Source: CAZMZF01 sp964570765
GTDB lineage: Bacteria; Zixibacteria; MSB-5A5; RBG-16-43-9
DNA length: 64,000 nucleotides
Assembly: GCA_964570765.1 (NCBI GenBank)
Contig: CAZMZF010000012.1
Coordinates: 1-64,000, forward strand
Direction: 5' to 3'
Each line of letters opens with the position of its first letter. Position 1 is the first letter of the stretch. Positions 8,321 through 17,294 of this stretch are shown here, in pieces. The translations under genes were made by a program, and so were the position numbers. The notes below the pieces were generated by a model, which saw nothing but the letters and a program-made list of their open reading frames with translations, was not told the origin of the DNA and made no database searches.

Positions 8321-8716
8321 TTATTCAGTTTTTGGTTCAGTTGCTTGAGCCTCTTTACTCTCAGTCTCTTTAACTTCTTTAGTTTTCCTCTTTTTCCTTT
8401 TCCTCCTCTCCGGAATAAAATTAGAGATCTCCATTCCACTCACATCCACCCCTTTTTTAAGGGCGGCCCATTTCCTCAACAAACCCATTTTTCGTAGAAG
8501 AGAGTTGACCGTATCAGTTGGCAAAGCTCCATTCTTAAGCCAATAATAAACCCTCTCTTCATTTACCTTAACTGAAGCTGGTTTATCAATTGGACTATAC
8601 TGCCCTAAGGATTCAATAAATCTTCCCTCCCGTGGACTGCGAGAATCTGCCACTACGATCCGGTAAAAGGGCCTTTTTTTAGCCCCCATCCTCCTCAGTC
8701 TTATCCTGACTGCCAA
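8321..8716 (-). CDS. rpsP: 30S ribosomal protein S16
   Basis: S16 binds 16S rRNA early in small-subunit assembly. The N-terminus MAVRIRLRRMGAKKRPFYRI and the SPREGRFIESLGQYSP segment are diagnostic. It has 131 residues, longer than the usual 80-90, because of a charged Lys/Glu-rich tail after about residue 88 (RRKRKKRKTKEVKETESKEA), as seen in several phyla. It is preceded by an AGGAGGTGAG ribosome binding site and lies just downstream of ffh. Confidence 0.96.
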   Translation of the reverse strand: MAVRIRLRRMGAKKRPFYRIVVADSRSPREGRFIESLGQYSPIDKPASVKVNEERVYYWLKNGALPTDTVNSLLRKMGLLRKWAALKKGVDVSGMEISNFIPERRKRKKRKTKEVKETESKEAQATEPKTE

Positions 8717-8743
8717 ATACTCACCTCCTTCGATAATTTAAAA

Positions 8744-10060
8744 TTAAAATTTAAAAATGGTTTTTAACTTCCTTAAATCCATCTTACGAAAATCTTTAAT
8801 CATCTTTTGCATCATAAAAAATTGTTTCAGAAGCCGATTGACCTCCTGCAGGTCTGTGCCACTACCTTGAGCAATCCTTCTTTTTCTACTGCCATCGATA
8901 ATCTGGGGTTTGAGCCTTTCCTGCTCAGTCATCGAGTTTATGATCGACTCGATTCTGGTCAGAGCTTTATCCTCAAATGAGATCCCTTTTAAAGCACCAC
9001 TTACTCCCGGAATCAGGTTCACAATCGAGTCTAAAGAGCCCATCTTCTTCAACTGCTGAAGCTGAGAATAGAAATCTTTAAAAGTAAAAGCTTCCTGTCG
9101 CAGTTTCTTCTCTAATTTTATAGCCTCCTCTTGACTGATTGCCTCCTGTGCTTTTTCCACTAAGGTTACCACATCGCCCATTCCCAATATACGTGATGCC
9201 ATCCTATCTGGATAGAATACCTCAATAGCATCTAACTTTTCCCCGGTCCCGGCAAACTTGATCGGTTTACCAGTTACTTCTTTTAATGATAGAGCTGCAC
9301 CTCCTCTAGCATCGCCATCTAACTTGGTCAAGAAGATTCCATCTATCCCTAACTTTTTCTCGAAACTTAAAGCGATATTTACTGCATCCTGACCCGTCAT
9401 AGCATCAACTACCAGGATTACTTCTTGAGGTAAAACCTCCTTTTTGATTAAAGAAAGTTCCTCCATCAGCTCTTCATCTATATGCAATCTCCCGGCAGTA
9501 TCGATTATTGCTAAATCCAATCCCTCTTCTCTGGTTTTAGCAACTCCAGCCAGGCAGATCTTGATTGGATCCTCTTTTGAAGAGAAAACTGGCAAACTGA
9601 GACTCTTTCCTAAAATTTTGAGCTGTTCAACTGCGGCTGGCCTCTGGACATCAGCCGCAACCAGTAGAGGGGCTTTTCCTTTTTTGCGATAGTAACTAGC
9701 CAGTTTACCACAAGCAGTGGTTTTGCCTGAGCCCTGTAACCCAACTAACATCCAGACAGTAGGACCAGAGGAAGAAAACTTCATCCCAGAATTATCTTTT
9801 CCCAAAAGCTGAGTCAGCTCATCATAAACTATCTTAATCATCTGCTGTCCCGGGGTTATGCTCTTCAATACCTCCTGTCCGATCGATTTAGACTCAACTC
9901 TGGTGATAAAATCTTTAACCACTTTATAATTAACATCCGCCTCTAAAAGAGCCCTTTTTACCTCTTTTAAGGCTTCCTTGATATTACTTTCGGTGAGTTT
10001 CCCCTGACCCCTAAGCTTTTTCAGGATTAACTCTAATTTATCGCTCAGTTCTGCAAACAT
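8744..10060 (-). CDS. ffh: signal recognition particle protein Ffh
   Basis: The GTPase subunit of SRP, which brings ribosomes making membrane proteins to FtsY. The order is an N-domain helical bundle (1-90), then a G domain with GLQGSGKTTACGKLA (about 108-122), DVQRPAAVEQL, DTAGRLHIDEEL and TKLDGDARGGAALS. The methionine-rich M domain carries the SRP-RNA binding part (IINSMTEQERLKPQIIDGSR, RIAQGSGTDLQEVNRLLKQF). It has 438 residues, normal. First gene of the operon that continues into rpsP. Confidence 0.97.
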   Translation of the reverse strand: MFAELSDKLELILKKLRGQGKLTESNIKEALKEVKRALLEADVNYKVVKDFITRVESKSIGQEVLKSITPGQQMIKIVYDELTQLLGKDNSGMKFSSSGPTVWMLVGLQGSGKTTACGKLASYYRKKGKAPLLVAADVQRPAAVEQLKILGKSLSLPVFSSKEDPIKICLAGVAKTREEGLDLAIIDTAGRLHIDEELMEELSLIKKEVLPQEVILVVDAMTGQDAVNIALSFEKKLGIDGIFLTKLDGDARGGAALSLKEVTGKPIKFAGTGEKLDAIEVFYPDRMASRILGMGDVVTLVEKAQEAISQEEAIKLEKKLRQEAFTFKDFYSQLQQLKKMGSLDSIVNLIPGVSGALKGISFEDKALTRIESIINSMTEQERLKPQIIDGSRKRRIAQGSGTDLQEVNRLLKQFFMMQKMIKDFRKMDLRKLKTIFKF

Positions 10061-10177
10061 AATCTATTGGCTCTTAGACTAATTTACCCAACTTCTACAT
10101 GAGTTTACTACCAGCACCTTTTTATTGGGATATTAAAAGAATAATATAATAACCCTTATATAAAAAGCAAGTAAAAT

Positions 10178-10825
10178 TTAAGCCTGCCTTAACTTTTTAA
10201 TAATCTTCTTATAATCCTTGCTCTTGAAAATAGCATCACCAGCCACTAATATAGTTGCCCCGGCATCTTTCACCTTTTTTGCAGTGTCTGGATTTATCCC
10301 CCCATCCACCTCTATCTCTACCCTTAACTTATTATCCTGAATGAACTTCTTAGCCTCTTTAATCTTCTTTAAAACTGAGGTTATGAACTTCTGTCCTCTA
10401 AATCCAGGATTTACGCTCATAATTAAAAGTAAATCAATCTCTCCCATTATAGGTTTAGCCAAACAGAAGGAGGTGCCAGGGTTTAGCACACATCCGTTTT
10501 TTACTCCTAAGCTTTTAATTTTGGTCAAAGTCCGGTGGATATTTCTATCCCCTTCTGAATGAACAGTAAGATAGTCAGCTCCAGCTTGAACGAATTTCTC
10601 TAAATATAAATCTGGATTCTCAATCATCAGATGAACATCTAAAGGGAGCTTGGTGCATAACCGGACAAAATTTACAATCATAGGTCCGAAGGTGATATTG
10701 GGAACAAAATGACCATCCATTATGTCTAAATGGATCAAATCCGCCCCTGCTTTTTCAATCTTTTTTATCTCCTCTTCTAAACATCTAAAATCCGCTGAAA
10801 GAATAGAAGGTGCAATTTTGATCAA
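10178..10825 (-). CDS. rpe: ribulose-phosphate 3-epimerase
   Basis: Interconverts ribulose-5-phosphate and xylulose-5-phosphate in the pentose phosphate pathway. A (beta/alpha)8 protein of 215 residues. The metal-site motif is HLDIMDGHFVPNITFGP (about 34-50), followed by DVHLMIENPD, SVNPGFRGQKF and EIEVDGGINPDT. The start codon is TTG, with an AGAGGTAAG ribosome binding site 3-4 bases upstream. It follows the PASTA-protein gene, as in the common rsmB-PASTA-rpe arrangement. Confidence 0.95.
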   Translation of the reverse strand: MIKIAPSILSADFRCLEEEIKKIEKAGADLIHLDIMDGHFVPNITFGPMIVNFVRLCTKLPLDVHLMIENPDLYLEKFVQAGADYLTVHSEGDRNIHRTLTKIKSLGVKNGCVLNPGTSFCLAKPIMGEIDLLLIMSVNPGFRGQKFITSVLKKIKEAKKFIQDNKLRVEIEVDGGINPDTAKKVKDAGATILVAGDAIFKSKDYKKIIKKLRQA

Positions 10826-10965
10826 TTTCTTACCTCTTTTTTGAATTTTTTGGACTATAGCCTGCCTACTCAGCTGCTAATTTTCGCAAGGCTAAAAGCC
10901 CTGCCCTACACTCTTTCATACCATAGCTTTTAACTATTAGCTACTTGCTACCAGCTGCCAGCTTT

Positions 10966-11730
10966 TTAGTCAGTTGTGCTCACCTCTAACTCTACAATGC
11001 TCCCTTTCCTAACCTCAGCCCCTTCCTTAGGAATCTGATTTAAAACTGTTCCGGGAAGAAGACGATTCTTTACCTTATATTTTATCTTGCCCAATTTTAA
11101 ACCAGACTTTTCAATCTCGGATTTGACCTCTTTAATATTTTCGCCTTTAAATTTCGGAACTTTAACTACCTCTAACGTATCTCCTTTATTAATCAGTACC
11201 CTGATCTCCATACTCAAAGGGACAGTAGTACCTGCAGAGGGGAAACTCTCTATCACCTCATCCGTAGGTAAACTGTCAGAAGATATGAAAACCGGCTCAC
11301 CAGTTTTCAATCCTCGCCCCTCTAAGGCTAATTCAGCCTGCCGGAGAGTCATCCCTTTAAGCTGAGGAACAGTAGCTTTCTCCCCTCCTTTGCTCAGGAC
11401 TACTTTAATTCTCCTTCCCTTTTTTACTTTCGATTCTGGCTCAGGCATCTGATAGATTATCGTTCCAGCTACCCGTTTCAAATCATACTCCTCACCTATC
11501 ACCCTCAATTCTAAGCCCTTATCTTTGAGTATGGCGTTAGCTTCCTCCGGGCTCAATCCTAATAAATCTGGAACGGTTGACTCCTGTCCCGATCTAACAA
11601 ATAATGGCATAAAGATCTGATCAAAAAGAAGTAAGAATAAGAGAACTGCCAGGATGAAAATCCCAACCCATTTTGTCCATTTACTTGTAATAAACTTAGC
11701 AAGTCTATTTCTTATTCTTTCTTTATCCAT
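10966..11730 (-). CDS. membrane-anchored protein with three PASTA domains
   Basis: A 254-residue protein with a short basic cytoplasmic N-terminus, one transmembrane helix (about residues 20-42), then three PASTA domains starting near residues 53, 117 and 190. Each begins VPDLLG-, VPQLKG- or VPKFKG-like and ends with a VLSKGG- or VEVSTTD-like strand. PASTA domains bind peptidoglycan or muropeptides. No kinase domain is attached, so this is not PknB itself. The position between rsmB and rpe resembles loci in which a PASTA kinase or PASTA protein accompanies these genes. The periplasmic part probably senses or binds the cell wall. Confidence 0.88.
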   Translation of the reverse strand: MDKERIRNRLAKFITSKWTKWVGIFILAVLLFLLLFDQIFMPLFVRSGQESTVPDLLGLSPEEANAILKDKGLELRVIGEEYDLKRVAGTIIYQMPEPESKVKKGRRIKVVLSKGGEKATVPQLKGMTLRQAELALEGRGLKTGEPVFISSDSLPTDEVIESFPSAGTTVPLSMEIRVLINKGDTLEVVKVPKFKGENIKEVKSEIEKSGLKLGKIKYKVKNRLLPGTVLNQIPKEGAEVRKGSIVELEVSTTD

Positions 11731-11796
11731 ATTAATAAATATAATCTATCGATTCCCAAAAGTCCAAAAATATTAAAATTTCTTTTTAACTTTAGG

Positions 11797-12012
11797 GGCG
11801 AGGTCACCCAGCTCTTTTGTCATTGCGAGGAGTCACGCCACAGGCGGACGACGAAGCAATCTGTTTATAGTTTGTGATTTTGTAGTGCGACCCTTTTCCT
11901 GATAACGGAGACTACGTCTGGTGCCCATACGGGCTGGCTGGCTCGTAGCCACCGTAGGACAGGGTCGCCCAAGCGAGGCTAATCCCGCCAACAGCGGGAC
12001 GCACTACGAATA
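11797..12012. repeat. nested palindromic repeats
   Basis: A CATTGCGAGGAGTCACGCC...GAAGCAATC element (11821-11861) is followed by a long GTAGTGCGACCC...GGGTCGC...GCACTACG palindrome (11882-12009). Its loop is interrupted by TCCTGATAACGGA...CCGTAGGA (11897-11959), the long form of the module. No gene. Confidence 0.8.
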
Positions 12013-12016
12013 AAAT

Positions 12017-13369
12017 CTAAAATATTTTTTTAAGCCTTGCCGCAAAAGTCCCATCTAAACCATGCAGGTGAGGATAGGTTCGGATAAATCCGTTTTCATT
12101 CACCACTCTTTTGTCAACGAAATCTGAAGCATCCTCCTTTTTAAAATCTTTTCTTTGCTCCAAGAATCTACTTATTATCTTCTCATTTTCATCTTCTGTC
12201 AAACTACAGGTGGTATAAACAATCACTCCATCTTTTTTAACAAGTTTTGAGGCATTAAAGAGAATAGCAGATTGAATTTCTACCAGCCTTTTTATATCCT
12301 CTCTTTTCTTTTGCCATCTGGCATCTGAGTTTCTGCCCAAAACCCCCAAACCCGAACAAGGCGCATCAAGTAAAATCTTATCAACTGGCTCAGTTGAATA
12401 ACTCTGGGCATCTTCTATTTCAAAAGAGACATTCTCAACCCCCAATCTCTTACAATTCTCTTTTATTTTTTTCATCCTTTCTGAGCTTATATCTAAGGCT
12501 ATCAACCTCAAGGTCAAATTCGACTTGCCAGAATTTTTTAAAAGCTCTGCTATATAAGTCAGCTTGCCACCAGGAGCTGAGCACATATCCAGAATCGCCT
12601 CACCAGGTTTTGGATCTAAAAGCAAAACTGGCAATCCTGCGCTTTCATCCTGAGCATAGATATAACCTTTTGAGAAAAGAAAAAGATATTCTAAATCGAT
12701 TTTAGATTCTATCCAGTAGAAATTATTTATGAAATCACCTCTTCTATATTTTATCTTCTTTTTATCTAATGCTCCCTCTAAACCCTTTTGATCTATCTTT
12801 AAGCTATTTATTCTAAAAGAGAGCTTAGCCTTCTGGTTAAAAGCCTCACACAGCTTAATGGTCCCTTTTTCACCTAATTGCCTGAGCCAATCCTCAATCA
12901 TCCAGTCCGGGAAAGAATAAATTGTCCCAATGGCTTTGACCTTATCTTTTTCCATCGAAGGGAAAACAACCCTCTTTTTATCCCGGAGATAATTTCTTAA
13001 AACCGCATTGACCAGACCAACAGTTCCCTTATGACCAAACCTCTTAGCCAATTTTACCGATTCATCCACAGCCGACCGATCTGGCACCCTATCCAAATAT
13101 TCTATCTGATATAATCCCAATCTTAAAATGTTCCTTATCCAGGGAGTCAAATCTCGAATATCGCCTTTGAGGAAAAAACTGAGAATATAATCTAACCTTC
13201 TCCTCAGCTTGGTAACCCCATTTACCAATTCCCGAATAAATCGGCGATCCAGAGATGAAAGATTATATCTATCAGAATAAAGTTCGATCGTCTCATTGGA
13301 AAAAGAAGATTTGGTTTCAATCTCAAATAAAATCTTAAGAGCAATCTCGCGGGGATTTATTTTTTTCAT
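12017..13369 (-). CDS. rsmB: 16S rRNA (cytosine-C5)-methyltransferase RsmB (Sun/Fmu)
   Basis: Methylates C967 (E. coli numbering) of 16S rRNA. The N-terminal NusB-like RNA-binding domain covers about residues 1-135 (SSLDRRFIRELVNGVTKLR, YLDRVPDRSAVDESVKLA). The Rossmann methyltransferase follows, with ILDMCSAPGGKLTYIAELL as motif I near residue 260. LLDAPCSGLGVLGRN (motif IV) and VYTTCSLTEDENE (motif VI) contain the two catalytic cysteines. It has 450 residues, normal size. It stands just upstream of the PASTA gene. Confidence 0.95.
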   Translation of the reverse strand: MKKINPREIALKILFEIETKSSFSNETIELYSDRYNLSSLDRRFIRELVNGVTKLRRRLDYILSFFLKGDIRDLTPWIRNILRLGLYQIEYLDRVPDRSAVDESVKLAKRFGHKGTVGLVNAVLRNYLRDKKRVVFPSMEKDKVKAIGTIYSFPDWMIEDWLRQLGEKGTIKLCEAFNQKAKLSFRINSLKIDQKGLEGALDKKKIKYRRGDFINNFYWIESKIDLEYLFLFSKGYIYAQDESAGLPVLLLDPKPGEAILDMCSAPGGKLTYIAELLKNSGKSNLTLRLIALDISSERMKKIKENCKRLGVENVSFEIEDAQSYSTEPVDKILLDAPCSGLGVLGRNSDARWQKKREDIKRLVEIQSAILFNASKLVKKDGVIVYTTCSLTEDENEKIISRFLEQRKDFKKEDASDFVDKRVVNENGFIRTYPHLHGLDGTFAARLKKIF

Positions 13370-13385
13370 ATTTTTGTTTTTATCT

Positions 13386-13560
13386 TTCGTAGTGCGACCC
13401 TTTTAGGGTCGCTTTTTGTTTTGGTAGGTCAGGCATCCCTGCCTGACCTTAGGGAACAGGCAAGATGCTTGTTCTACTATTATATTTTCTCCACCTTATC
13501 CCACCAGGGCGGAGGAACTCCGCCCCTACAAAAGATGGAAACCTGAAGGTTTCCGCTACA
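13386..13560. repeat. palindromic repeat cluster
   Basis: Contains GTAGTGCGACCCTTTTAGGGTCGC (13389-13412), a GGTCAGGCATCCCTGCCTGACC hairpin (13427-13448), GGCGGAGGAACTCCGCC (about 13508-13524), and a half copy of the repeat that flanks the TPR gene (13536-13560). These lie downstream of the radical SAM gene and upstream of rsmB. Confidence 0.8.
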
Positions 13561-13598
13561 TTTATCCATCATGCGTAATCCGTTATCCATGATTGTAT

Positions 13599-16151
13599 TT
13601 ATATTATCTCCATCGGTGACAATAATTGATCCTGCCTCTTCACAAAAAGCCCTTCCCTATTTATCAACAGACTCAGAACTTCTTTCTCCTTCATCCCGAA
13701 CCCATATCTTAAAACTTCCTGTGGTTTGGCATAACCGGAACTGCCTACAGATAAAATCATTCGCAATATAGAGTCTTCAATTTCAAGTTTAAAAATCTCA
13801 AATCTAATATCCACTTCTTTCAGTTCTTCCTTTGAGACACGGGATGCCATCAGATTTCTCTGTGAGAGGGTATATTCTATTTTTTCTTTTATCTCTTCTT
13901 CAGTAAGAGGCAGTTCTGTTTTATAAAGTGCTGAATTAATAGCTGAAGATAAAGACTCTGTTTTAGTAAAAATAGTCTTCGCCTCTAAGATTTTAAATCC
14001 CTGAGGAAGAGCTTTATTTAATCTTAATAAAAACTCATTTGAAAAAGGCTCGGTCAACTGTAAATCAAGATACTCGGCTTCTGAGATGAGACCTAAAGGC
14101 AGAGGTGGACCAAAGGCAATTTTAGGATGAGGGTGAAAGCCTTCTGAATAAGCAATTGGAATTCCGGAACGCCTGATTGCTCGCTCGAAAGTCCTGAGCA
14201 CATCCAAATGGGAGGTAAATCTAACTTCTTCACCTTTACTCCATCTCAATCTGAGTTTGCTCCGAGCAACCGTCGCAGTTGAAATGGGAGCAACCCTTTT
14301 TTTCTTTCTACCATAAATGTCCTCATCTTCTTTTTCCACCTGAACGGTTTTGCCCGTGATCTGCACCATCTCTGGCTCCTTCTCTTCTATTACCTTTTCT
14401 GAGCTAAAAGCCCTTTCTCTCTCCCGTTTCAGAAAATCTTTATTTATCCCTTTATCTATATGCTCCCAGGGCAAGACCTCATCTAAATTTCTGGGTCTAA
14501 GATATTCCTCCGGGTCAATTCTATTTTCCTCAAAAGCATTCCTCCAATATGCGTAATTGAAAAACTCAGTCCAGGCATCTAATTCTGCTCCATTTTCCCA
14601 GGCTGAATAGATTACTTTGCTAAGTTTTCTATCTCCTCTGCCTAAAACCCCCTCTAAAAAGGATACCAGAGGTTCTCGATAACTTACTTTCAGATTTCTG
14701 AAATCAAGTAAATCTTTAAGAAAGAAAATCTTTTTCTCTATCTCCTCAAATTTCTCCTGTTTCTCCCATTGAAAAGGTGTATGTGGTTTAGGAGTAAAAG
14801 GTGAGATGGTGACATTCAGGCGTTTTCCTGCACCAAAATATTTCCCAATTTTAAAAACTTTTCTTACCAGCTCTGCAATCCCTTTTAAATCTTCCTCTGT
14901 TTCAGTAGGAAGCCCGATCATAAAGTAGAGTTTAATCAAATTCCAGCCTGAGGAATAGGCTATCTCTACACTTTTGAGCAGGTCCTCTTCAGTAATATTT
15001 TTTCTTATCACATCCCTCAGCCTCTGTGTACCTGCTTCAGGTGCAAAGGTCAAGCCGGTCTTCTTAGTCTGGGTAATAGTTTTAGCTATTTCCATTGAAA
15101 ATGAACCAGGACGCAAAGAAGGTAAAGCGATGGAGATTTTTTTGGGTGAAAACTTCTTCTGTAATCTCTGAACCAACTCAGTTAAATTATGATAATCAGT
15201 TGAGGAAAGGGAAAGTAAAGAGATCTCTTGCCAGCCCGTATTAGCGATTCCAGATTCTGCCTCTTTCAAAACTTGCTCTACGCTTTTTTCTCTCTTGGGT
15301 CTGTAAATCGAAGTGGCTTCACAGAACCGACAAGCCTGACCACACCCTCTCATAATCTCTAAGGTAAGACGGTTATGAGTTGTCTCCATAAAGGGAACTA
15401 AAGGGGCAAAAGGATAGTATTCTGGTTTTAACTCTGGAATTGTATTAGCTTTAATCTTCTCTGGGATTCCTGAAATTTTTGGTGAAAGTCCGGTGAAGCG
15501 ATTATCCTCATCATATTTCGGCTCATAAAAGTATGGAACATAAACCCCCTGCATTTTCGAAAGTTCAAATAATAACTCCCTTTTCTTCAGTTTTTCTCTT
15601 TTACTTTTCTCGATTAAATTCAAAAGCTGATTTATAATCTCTTCTGCATCACCGATTACGAAAAGGTCAAAGAAATCAGCCATAGGCTCCGGGTTAAAAG
15701 CAGAAAATCCACCACCAATGACCAGTGGAAAATCCTCTTTCCTTTCACTTGAGAAAAGAGGTATCCCGGATAGTTCTAAGATATTCAGCACTCCAGTATA
15801 ATTTAGCTCATAGGTAAGAGAAAAACCAAGGATATCGAATTCTTTCAAAGGAGTATGACTTTCCAGGGTGAAAAGAGGGATAGTATTTTTTCTCAAAAGC
15901 TCCTCTGCATCCGGCCAGGGTAAAAAAGCTCTTTCACAAAGGGTTGTTGGTCTTTTATTGATTAGATGGTATAGAATCTGCAACCCCAAATATGACATCC
16001 CGATCTCATAAATATCAGGATATATCAGGGCAAATTTGAGTTTACCCTCTGGCTCTTTTTTGATTACATTCAGCTCATTCCCGATATATCTTCCGGGCTT
16101 GATCACAAACGGTAGAAGTTCTTTTTTAATTTTTGCAGATAAAGGGTGCAT
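13599..16151 (-). CDS. B12-binding radical SAM protein fused to DUF2344 domain
   Basis: About 850 residues from the ATG at 16151; a TTG nine codons earlier is open but less likely, because the ATG has AAGGA upstream. The N-terminal B12-binding-like region (FALIYPDIYEIGMSYLGLQI, LPLVIGGG-type strand) is followed by a radical SAM domain with the cluster motif CGQACRFC near residue 275 (TIGR03960-like). The C-terminal third (KLRLRWSKGEEVRFTSHLDV, PIAYSEGFHPHPKIAFGPPL) is a TIGR03936/DUF2344 domain. The two units are often separate neighbouring genes near rne/rng and L21-L27; here they are one chain and no RNase E/G gene follows. Substrate unknown, possibly RNA modification. Confidence 0.9.
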   Translation of the reverse strand: MHPLSAKIKKELLPFVIKPGRYIGNELNVIKKEPEGKLKFALIYPDIYEIGMSYLGLQILYHLINKRPTTLCERAFLPWPDAEELLRKNTIPLFTLESHTPLKEFDILGFSLTYELNYTGVLNILELSGIPLFSSERKEDFPLVIGGGFSAFNPEPMADFFDLFVIGDAEEIINQLLNLIEKSKREKLKKRELLFELSKMQGVYVPYFYEPKYDEDNRFTGLSPKISGIPEKIKANTIPELKPEYYPFAPLVPFMETTHNRLTLEIMRGCGQACRFCEATSIYRPKREKSVEQVLKEAESGIANTGWQEISLLSLSSTDYHNLTELVQRLQKKFSPKKISIALPSLRPGSFSMEIAKTITQTKKTGLTFAPEAGTQRLRDVIRKNITEEDLLKSVEIAYSSGWNLIKLYFMIGLPTETEEDLKGIAELVRKVFKIGKYFGAGKRLNVTISPFTPKPHTPFQWEKQEKFEEIEKKIFFLKDLLDFRNLKVSYREPLVSFLEGVLGRGDRKLSKVIYSAWENGAELDAWTEFFNYAYWRNAFEENRIDPEEYLRPRNLDEVLPWEHIDKGINKDFLKRERERAFSSEKVIEEKEPEMVQITGKTVQVEKEDEDIYGRKKKRVAPISTATVARSKLRLRWSKGEEVRFTSHLDVLRTFERAIRRSGIPIAYSEGFHPHPKIAFGPPLPLGLISEAEYLDLQLTEPFSNEFLLRLNKALPQGFKILEAKTIFTKTESLSSAINSALYKTELPLTEEEIKEKIEYTLSQRNLMASRVSKEELKEVDIRFEIFKLEIEDSILRMILSVGSSGYAKPQEVLRYGFGMKEKEVLSLLINREGLFVKRQDQLLSPMEII

Positions 16152-16229
16152 ATATTTTGTGTCCTTCTTTCTTTTCAAAGTAAATATAATCAGAAAAGGA
16201 TAAAATAGATAAAGAAAAAATATATAGAA

Positions 16230-16411
16230 TGTAGGGGCGACCCATTCTTCAGCTCCGCTCAGAACGGTGAGCTTGTCCTTCGACTTTGCTCAGGACGGTG
16301 AGTTTATTGAACCGTCGAACCGCCGGGTCGCCCCTACACATTAGGCGACACTGAAAGAGTTACGCTATGTTTTTAGGTACAGATGTAGAGACGCATAGCA
16401 TACGTCTCCAT
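16230..16411. repeat. palindromic repeats between radical SAM gene and kor operon
   Basis: A GTAGGGGCGACCC...GGGTCGCCCCTAC pair (16232-16337) encloses two copies of a GACTTTGCTCAGGACGGTGAG-like word. A GTAGAGACGCATAGCATACGTCTC element follows at 16385-16408. With the terminator at 16426 these account for most of the 330-base gap. No gene is seen. Confidence 0.8.
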
Positions 16412-16425
16412 CAATGAGCCTGACG

Positions 16426-16454
16426 AAAAAAAACGTCCGGGACAAACCCGGACG
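16426..16454 (-). terminator. Rho-independent terminator of the kor operon
   Basis: Stem CGTCCGGG (16434-16441) and CCCGGACG (16447-16454) with a 5-base loop, followed on the minus strand by eight U. It lies 31 bases beyond the korC stop. Confidence 0.92.
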
Positions 16455-16484
16455 CCACAAACTACAATCAAAAAATCAAAACGA

Positions 16485-17018
16485 CTAAACCGCTTCCATC
16501 CCTTTTTTCAAAGCCTCAGTATCTAAATCTATGATCTCCTGCCTGGCACGGGGAAATACTTTTTTCAAAGATTTTTTTAATCCTTCCAAGGAAATCGCCC
16601 CGGTAAGCTTGGAATAAGCTCCAATCATCACCATATTGGCAATCTTGGTAGTTCCTAATTTTTCAGCAATCTCATTTGCCTGAATATAATTAACCTTTAT
16701 GTCATCTCTTTTAGGTTTTCCTGCAACCAGGGAGCTATTGATTAAGAGAAGACCTCCTTTTCTTACTGAAGCCTCAAATCGAGACAAAGAGGGTTCATTC
16801 ATAACTACTAAAGTATCTGGATATGCTACTACAGGTGAAGCTACCTCGTCTGAAGAGATAACTACTGAGCAGTTAGCAGTTCCCCCTCTCATTTCTGCGC
16901 CATAAGCCGGGAAAAAAGTTACATATTTCCCCTCGGTCATCCCGGCATAGGCTAAAAGAATACCAGCCGAGATTACCCCCTGCCCTCCGAAACCTGACAT
17001 TATCACACCTTGATACAT
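16485..17018 (-). CDS. korC: 2-oxoacid:ferredoxin oxidoreductase, gamma subunit
   Basis: Gamma subunit of a 2-oxoglutarate/2-oxoacid:ferredoxin oxidoreductase, which oxidatively decarboxylates the 2-oxoacid to acyl-CoA and reduces ferredoxin. The 177-residue protein begins MYQGVIMSGFGGQGVISAG, the family signature, followed by FPAYGAEMRGGTANCSVVIS. It ends the order korD-korA-korB-korC on the minus strand. The gap to korB (276 bases) is unusually large because a palindromic repeat lies in it. The exact substrate (2-oxoglutarate versus branched-chain or pyruvate) is not proven. Confidence 0.93.
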   Translation of the reverse strand: MYQGVIMSGFGGQGVISAGILLAYAGMTEGKYVTFFPAYGAEMRGGTANCSVVISSDEVASPVVAYPDTLVVMNEPSLSRFEASVRKGGLLLINSSLVAGKPKRDDIKVNYIQANEIAEKLGTTKIANMVMIGAYSKLTGAISLEGLKKSLKKVFPRARQEIIDLDTEALKKGMEAV

Positions 17019-17087
17019 CTATTCCTCCAATTTATAATCTGCTTATTTCTCATCCCAATTCACAGCCATTTTAGTGGCGTAAAAATT

Positions 17088-17236
17088 TATGTGTCATTCT
17101 GAGGGAGTCTCGCCTCTCTACGAGCCGTAATGCTTTTATCGGCTGGCGAACGACTGAATCCGCCTGAGGCGGATGTCGAATTTGACCTTGAGGTAGATTC
17201 TTCCCCCGCTAAAGGCGGGGTCAGAATGACATAAGG
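17088..17236. repeat. TCATTCTGAG repeat inserted inside the kor operon
   Basis: GTGTCATTCTGAGGGAGTC (17090-17108) pairs with CAGAATGACAT (17222-17232) across internal stems such as CCCCGCTAAAGGCGGGG (17205-17221). Members of the same family are at 48762 and 56374. It separates korB from korC; both are minus strand and expected to be co-transcribed. Confidence 0.85.
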
Positions 17237-17294
17237 CAGTAAAACCTGACTGAAGTTAGTTATAATAATTTTCATGTTTTTATATTTTGAGAAC

